Shown here in pieces: positions 5,653-8,996 of a DNA stretch of 8,996 nucleotides. Below the pieces are notes generated by a model. That model did no database searches. It was not told where the DNA came from and worked only from the letters and a program-made list of their open reading frames with translations. How positions within the stretch are numbered: position 1 is the first letter of the stretch; each line of letters starts with the position of its first letter. The stretch is from Pirellulaceae bacterium (GTDB lineage: Bacteria > Planctomycetota > Planctomycetia > Pirellulales > Pirellulaceae), in NCBI GenBank assembly GCA_020846515.1, contig JADLDX010000190.1, positions 1 to 8,996 of the forward strand. Direction: 5' to 3'. The translations under genes and the position numbers were made by a program.

Positions 5653-7341
5653 ATGGGCGCATTGGAAGGTTTCCTGAAGCAGATTCGCGATTTATTCAAC
5701 ACGATGACGCCGTCAGCTCGCATTATGGCGGCGCTGATGACCGGCGTAGTGGTGGTCAGTTTGGGCTGGATCGTATCGACCCAGCAGTCCGGTCGCGGTG
5801 AATATCTACTGGGTGGTCAATCCTTTACCGATGAACAACTCAACAAGATGGAAAGCGCTTTGGGCGAAGCCGGCTTGAGCAAATACGAGCGCATCGGCGC
5901 GCGCTTGAAAATACCCACCGCTGATAAGGGTGAGTATCTGAAAGCACTGGCTGAAAAGAAGGCCTTTCCCAGCGGCCAATGGAATGACGAAGTCATGTCG
6001 GCGCTGCAAGGCAATCCCTTGGACTCACCCAACGTTTTGGCCGCGCGCGTCAAGCAAGGCAAATTGAACGCGCTCTCTCGCGCGCTCGAATCTATTACCG
6101 GCATCTCCCGAGCTCAGGTCTCGCACGAAGTCCAGCAGGCGCGCTTCGGACGAGACAGTCAGCAGTCAGCTGCTGTGTTCCTGGAAGGTGTCAACAAAGA
6201 GCCCATCAGCCAGGATGTCCTACGTCAAATCTCCAAGCAAGTCACCAAACATTTTCCCGGCTTGAGGGCGGAGGATGTTACCGTCATGGACATCGGCAAC
6301 GGATACACCTACCAGCCCACCGGTGATCCAATGGAGTCCGAACAACAACTTTTCCTCCAAGCCCAACGTCAGTGGGAGCAACATTACAAAGACAAGGTCG
6401 CACCAGAACTACAAATTTATGGTGACGTCAAATTGGGCGTGATCGTCGAATTAGATCCGATCCTCAAAAGGGAAATGGAGCAACTGAAGTACGACCCAGT
6501 TGGTTCGACCACGAAGCAAAGTAACCAGCGCAAAGATACCAAGAGCGCTAAAGCCGCTCCCGGCGGTCGGCCGGGCGCCGATCCCAATGGCGCTGGTGGT
6601 GCCAATCGCTCGCAATCACTGAGCGTGCAAGCTGATCAAACTGCGGAGTCTAAAGAGTCGCAAGAAGAATTGGAAAGCGTTGTCGGCCGCTCGGCCACCG
6701 TGACCAAAGAAGCCGGTCTGACTCCCAAACGCGTTTCATTCACCGTTGGTATCCCCGAAACCTATTACGATCTGGTGCATATTCAACGCGAACTGGCCAA
6801 GGACAAAACCGTCAAGGATCCGCCACCGCTGGATGAGGCTGGTCGCACGAAATTAAAGAAAGAAATCGAAGACAACATTCGCGCCGCCATCGAAGGACAA
6901 CTGCCTCAAGTGCGGCAAGGTGACGATCGATTTCAATTGGTTAAAGTCTACAGCTACACGCCTCTGCCGGTGCCAGAACCCGAAAAGCCCAGCTTCGCCG
7001 AGACCGCTTTGGCCTGGCTGAACAAATCATGGCAAACCATCGGACTGTTCGTCCTGGTCGGGATGACGCTGCTGATGACCTTCAGTTGGATTAAGTCCCA
7101 GTCCTCTCCGGAAAGCGATCGGCAGTTCGCCCAAGGCTTTGGTTTAGAAGTGCCAGAGTCCATGGGCGACTCCTTAGAGCTGGGGGATGAAGCTGTGACG
7201 CAATCGGAACAAGAAGAGGAAGACTCTAAGAAGTTTCAGATTACCGGTGGCGAAATCAAAGAAGAACTATCGAGCCTGATTAAACAGAACCCTGATGCCG
7301 CCGTGAACCTACTGCGCAGTTGGATTGGCGAAGCCGCCTAA
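5653..7341 (+). CDS. fliF: Flagellar MS-ring protein FliF
   Basis: FliF oligomerises in the inner membrane to form the MS ring, the platform for the export gate, rod and C-ring. The 562 residues fit the family length and layout. A first membrane helix lies at about 22-42 (ALMTGVVVVSLGWIV). The YscJ/FliF ring-building domains follow, about 50-200 (LNKMESALGEAGLSKYERI, then LARALESITGI-type text as KLNALSRALESITGISRAQV, and DVTVMDIGNGYTY). Next is the larger beta-collar region, interrupted by a Gly/Pro/Ala-rich stretch at about 301-318 (GGRPGADPNGAGGAN). The second membrane helix is at about 462-481 (TIGLFVLVGMTLLMTF). The C-terminal tail, about 529-562 (FQITGGEIKEELSSLIKQNP...LLRSWIG), matches the FliG-binding segment of FliF. 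No fliG follows; the next gene is convergent. Confidence 0.96.
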   Translation: MGALEGFLKQIRDLFNTMTPSARIMAALMTGVVVVSLGWIVSTQQSGRGEYLLGGQSFTDEQLNKMESALGEAGLSKYERIGARLKIPTADKGEYLKALAEKKAFPSGQWNDEVMSALQGNPLDSPNVLAARVKQGKLNALSRALESITGISRAQVSHEVQQARFGRDSQQSAAVFLEGVNKEPISQDVLRQISKQVTKHFPGLRAEDVTVMDIGNGYTYQPTGDPMESEQQLFLQAQRQWEQHYKDKVAPELQIYGDVKLGVIVELDPILKREMEQLKYDPVGSTTKQSNQRKDTKSAKAAPGGRPGADPNGAGGANRSQSLSVQADQTAESKESQEELESVVGRSATVTKEAGLTPKRVSFTVGIPETYYDLVHIQRELAKDKTVKDPPPLDEAGRTKLKKEIEDNIRAAIEGQLPQVRQGDDRFQLVKVYSYTPLPVPEPEKPSFAETALAWLNKSWQTIGLFVLVGMTLLMTFSWIKSQSSPESDRQFAQGFGLEVPESMGDSLELGDEAVTQSEQEEEDSKKFQITGGEIKEELSSLIKQNPDAAVNLLRSWIGEAA

Positions 7342-7399
7342 CAACGGATCAAACGTGGCGTTGTGTAATGAGGCATGTATACGGCTAGGCAAAAACCGT

Positions 7400-7442
7400 G
7401 GGCTAGCGCCCTGCGGCTGATCGGGCGCAAGCGGGCTGGCCC
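7400..7442. repeat. Imperfect GC-rich palindrome, copy 1 (possible bidirectional terminator)
   Basis: The two halves (7400-7420 and 7421-7442) form an imperfect hairpin with outer pairs GGGCT/GGCCC-type and an inner TGCGGCTGA/TCGGGCGCA. It sits between the 3' ends of the convergent genes fliF and ruvX. Bases 7403-7422 (CTAGCGCCCTGCGGCTGATC) are identical to the reverse complement of 8977-8996, and 34 of 38 bases match when 7403-7440 is aligned with 8996-8959. A repeated, mobile or REP-like intergenic element is the likeliest reading. It may also end transcription from both sides, although no T-run follows the stem. Confidence 0.7.
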
Positions 7443-7462
7443 AGTGCGTCGAAACTCTAGTG

Positions 7463-7954
7463 TCAGTCTTCAAGCGGCGTGAGGTGGCCACTGCGATGGC
7501 GGCGCGATTCAAGGAAGTGATCCAGAATCAGATGGGCGGCCAATCGATCGACACGTTTCTTGCGTTGCTCATGATTCAAGCCCGCCTCGCGCAGCAAACG
7601 AGTAGCCTCGGCCGTCGTAAAACGTTCGTCCTGAAATACGCACGGCACATCGGTGAACCGCGCTAGCCACAAGTGAAAGTCTCGCACCTCGCGCGACTTT
7701 TGGCTTTCCGCACCATCGCTATGAATTGGCAGCCCAATTACGATGCCCCGAATTAGCTCTTTCGAAATGAGCTGACTGAGAAACTGTTCATCCAACCGCT
7801 CATTGCGCCGATGATACGTGTCCAGGGGCGTAACCCAACGCTGGCTTTCATCGCACATCGCCAGACCCATGCGGACCGTGCCATAATCAATGCCTAGCAA
7901 TCGCCCTGCTTCAGGAAGTTCTTCAGAGATTGGTGATTGCTCAATGACGGACAT
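7463..7954 (-). CDS. ruvX: RuvX/YqgF-family RNase H-fold nuclease
   Basis: RuvX (YqgF) is a cytoplasmic RNase H-fold nuclease; family members have been linked to Holliday-junction resolution and to 5' pre-16S rRNA maturation. The 163-residue product has the family blocks in order. First is LLGIDYGTVRMGLAMCD (about 18-34) with the catalytic Asp in the first strand. The central GIVIGLPIHSDGAESQKSRE (about 69-88) is the usual G-L-P-x-x-x-D-G-x-E. Then comes VFQDERFTTAEATRLL (about 105-120), with the second acidic residue in D-E-R, and finally KKRVDRLAAHLILDHFL (about 133-149), with the last catalytic Asp in V-D-x-x-A-A. The frame is open upstream to 8197, but that extension overlaps the next gene and has no family resemblance. 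The ATG at 7954 leaves a normal 15-20 residue lead. No clear ribosome site. It is convergent with fliF. Confidence 0.94.
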   Translation of the reverse strand: MSVIEQSPISEELPEAGRLLGIDYGTVRMGLAMCDESQRWVTPLDTYHRRNERLDEQFLSQLISKELIRGIVIGLPIHSDGAESQKSREVRDFHLWLARFTDVPCVFQDERFTTAEATRLLREAGLNHEQRKKRVDRLAAHLILDHFLESRRHRSGHLTPLED

Positions 7955-7968
7955 GCGGTCACATATCG

Positions 7969-8034
7969 AAGCTGGCCTGACATCAGCGCAGGCCCAGTTT
8001 AAAGCTGGCCCCAGTTCAGGGCAGGCCCAAAATG
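7969..8034. repeat. Two 33-bp imperfect tandem repeats upstream of ruvX
   Basis: Unit 1 (7969-8001) and unit 2 (8002-8034) match at 24 of 33 positions, with identical ends AAGCTGGCC and GCAGGCCCA. Unit 1 also contains a perfect inverted repeat, GGCCTG (7974-7979) and CAGGCC (7989-7994). The pair fills most of the 97-bp gap between the LRR gene stop and the ruvX start, just upstream of ruvX on the minus strand. It may be a local duplication, an operator pair or an RNA hairpin pair. Confidence 0.7.
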
Positions 8035-8051
8035 AAACGATCGTCGGACTA

Positions 8052-8765
8052 CTAGGCGGCTGGTGTTCTGTCCAAAGGCCCGGACCTTTCAGTCGCGACG
8101 CGCGGTGGAACCAACGGCTCAAACCGAGCTTGCGGGCCAGGTTGGGCTCGTTGTACGCGTGGATATCGCGCGAACACTTCACGTTGGTACACTTCACCGA
8201 CGCCCTTTCGATTGTACACCAAATTGGCTTGAGGTAGGGCGTTTTCGAGGACAGCCAGTTCGGCCCTGGTCAGACGCATGTTGCTCAAAGTTAATTGCCG
8301 CAACTTGGTCAGCTTGCGAAGCTCGAGCAATCCCTCGAACGTGAATTGTTGGCCGCCCAGCGATAGGCTGCGCAATTGATGCATGTTTGCCAGATGTCGT
8401 ACTGTCGCGTCAGTTGCCTGATCGCTCTCCAGCACAACTCGGTACAGGTTCGGCATAGCGGCCAGTTGGGCCAGCTGCAGGTCGGTAGCCTGCAGATCCA
8501 CGATTTTGACCGTGGCGATATCCGAGATCAAAGTTGAGCCAACGAAGGGCACTAAGCTCAGTTGGAACTTTTGGCGAGCCAACTGCCGATGATCGTAGAA
8601 TTCATGTTGCCAACTAAATTGGGCACCGCGTGCTTCCAGCCAAGTGTAATTGGCCTGCATACGATCATAACGCAACCACAAACAGATGCCCAAAGATATC
8701 AATGCCAGTCCGACTAGTCCAAACAGAACTCGAACTGACGATGGGCGTCGGGAAACGGGTCGCAT
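8052..8765 (-). CDS. Membrane-anchored leucine-rich-repeat-like protein
   Basis: The 237-residue product begins with a basic N-terminus (RPVSRRPSSVR), followed by one hydrophobic helix at about 11-31 (LFGLVGLALISLGICLWL). This predicts a single-pass anchor with the rest outside the cytoplasm. Residues about 85-185 form three or four leucine-rich repeat turns with regular spacing: VKIVDLQATDLQLAQLAAM, LYRVVLESDQATDATVRHL, LRSLSLGGQQFTFEGLLEL and LRQLTLSNMRLTRAELAVL. A basic, Pro-rich tail follows. LRR domains bind proteins; the partner is unknown. The frame is open to a GTG at 8861, but the ATG at 8765 gives the expected short positive lead before the membrane helix. No clear ribosome site at either start. 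It points the same way as ruvX, 97 bp upstream of it. Confidence 0.75.
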   Translation of the reverse strand: MRPVSRRPSSVRVLFGLVGLALISLGICLWLRYDRMQANYTWLEARGAQFSWQHEFYDHRQLARQKFQLSLVPFVGSTLISDIATVKIVDLQATDLQLAQLAAMPNLYRVVLESDQATDATVRHLANMHQLRSLSLGGQQFTFEGLLELRKLTKLRQLTLSNMRLTRAELAVLENALPQANLVYNRKGVGEVYQREVFARYPRVQRAQPGPQARFEPLVPPRVATERSGPLDRTPAA

Positions 8766-8958
8766 TAGGAATGAACTAGCCAAGATGCACTTTCTCTCAC
8801 GATGAAACAACAAGTTGACGCAGTCGAAGCGTCTGGTCTGCACCTTCCGTGCGCAGCTCACTCTCTATTCGTTACCCGCCGTCGAACTTTGTTGCCGATC
8901 GGCGAATAAATATAAAAAACAATCCGGGGCGTCGGTCTTTAGTCGGGCTAAACCGGAC

Positions 8959-8996
8959 GCTAGCGCGCTTGCGGCTGATCAGCCGCAGGGCGCTAG
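8959..8996. repeat. GC-rich palindrome, copy 2 (window end)
   Basis: The core TGCGGCTGATCAGCCGCA (8970-8987) is an 18-bp perfect palindrome centred on TGATCA. It is flanked by inverted outer arms, CTAGCGCGCT on the left and GGGCGCTAG on the right, that differ by one base in length. The element runs to the last base of the window and may continue. It is an inverted, more symmetrical relative of the copy at 7400-7442. It lies upstream of the LRR gene, next to an AT-rich patch (about 8904-8922, AATAAATATAAAAAA). Confidence 0.75.

Noticed and set aside
7955..8197. 81-residue N-terminal extension of RuvX
   Set aside because: It would cross the tandem repeats and overlap the LRR gene. The translation has no RuvX resemblance, and RuvX proteins normally begin shortly before the first catalytic strand.

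Overview
The window looks like a chromosomal segment from a moderately GC-rich, flagellated Gram-negative-type bacterium. It is most likely a planctomycete of the Pirellula/Rhodopirellula kind. The clues are a large membrane-anchored TPR protein, a short membrane-anchored leucine-rich-repeat protein, weak or missing Shine-Dalgarno sites on several genes, and divergent proximal-rod proteins. This placement is inferred from gene style; no marker gene in the window proves it.

Layout. Positions 1-254 carry no gene I can support. A TPR-repeat membrane protein (255-2681, +) is followed by a 330-bp non-coding stretch. Next comes a plus-strand flagellar run: a FlgN-like export chaperone (3012-3470), a stand-alone and degenerate histidine-kinase-type ATPase domain (3582-4067), flgB (4115-4528), flgC (4756-5178), fliE (5288-5638) and fliF (5653-7341). 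The run stops at fliF: no fliG follows, and the next gene is convergent. On the minus strand lie ruvX/yqgF (7463-7954) and an LRR-like membrane protein (8052-8765). The last 230 bp end in a GC-rich palindrome. An inverted, related copy of it sits between fliF and ruvX.

How the genes fit together. FliF forms the MS ring in the inner membrane, FliE joins that ring to the rod, and FlgB and FlgC are proximal rod subunits. These four form the base of the flagellar basal body. FlgN-type proteins escort late axial substrates to the export gate. The degenerate ATPase domain sits exactly between the chaperone and flgB, so it is the best candidate here for an uncharacterised flagellar accessory or regulatory protein. 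RuvX is a housekeeping RNase H-fold nuclease and is unlikely to be functionally tied to the flagellar genes.

Most worth a second look: the pseudo-ATPase in the rod cluster, the dispersed palindrome (20-bp exact match between two inverted copies), the 33-bp tandem repeat upstream of ruvX, and the small tandem repeats in the long gaps of the flagellar run.
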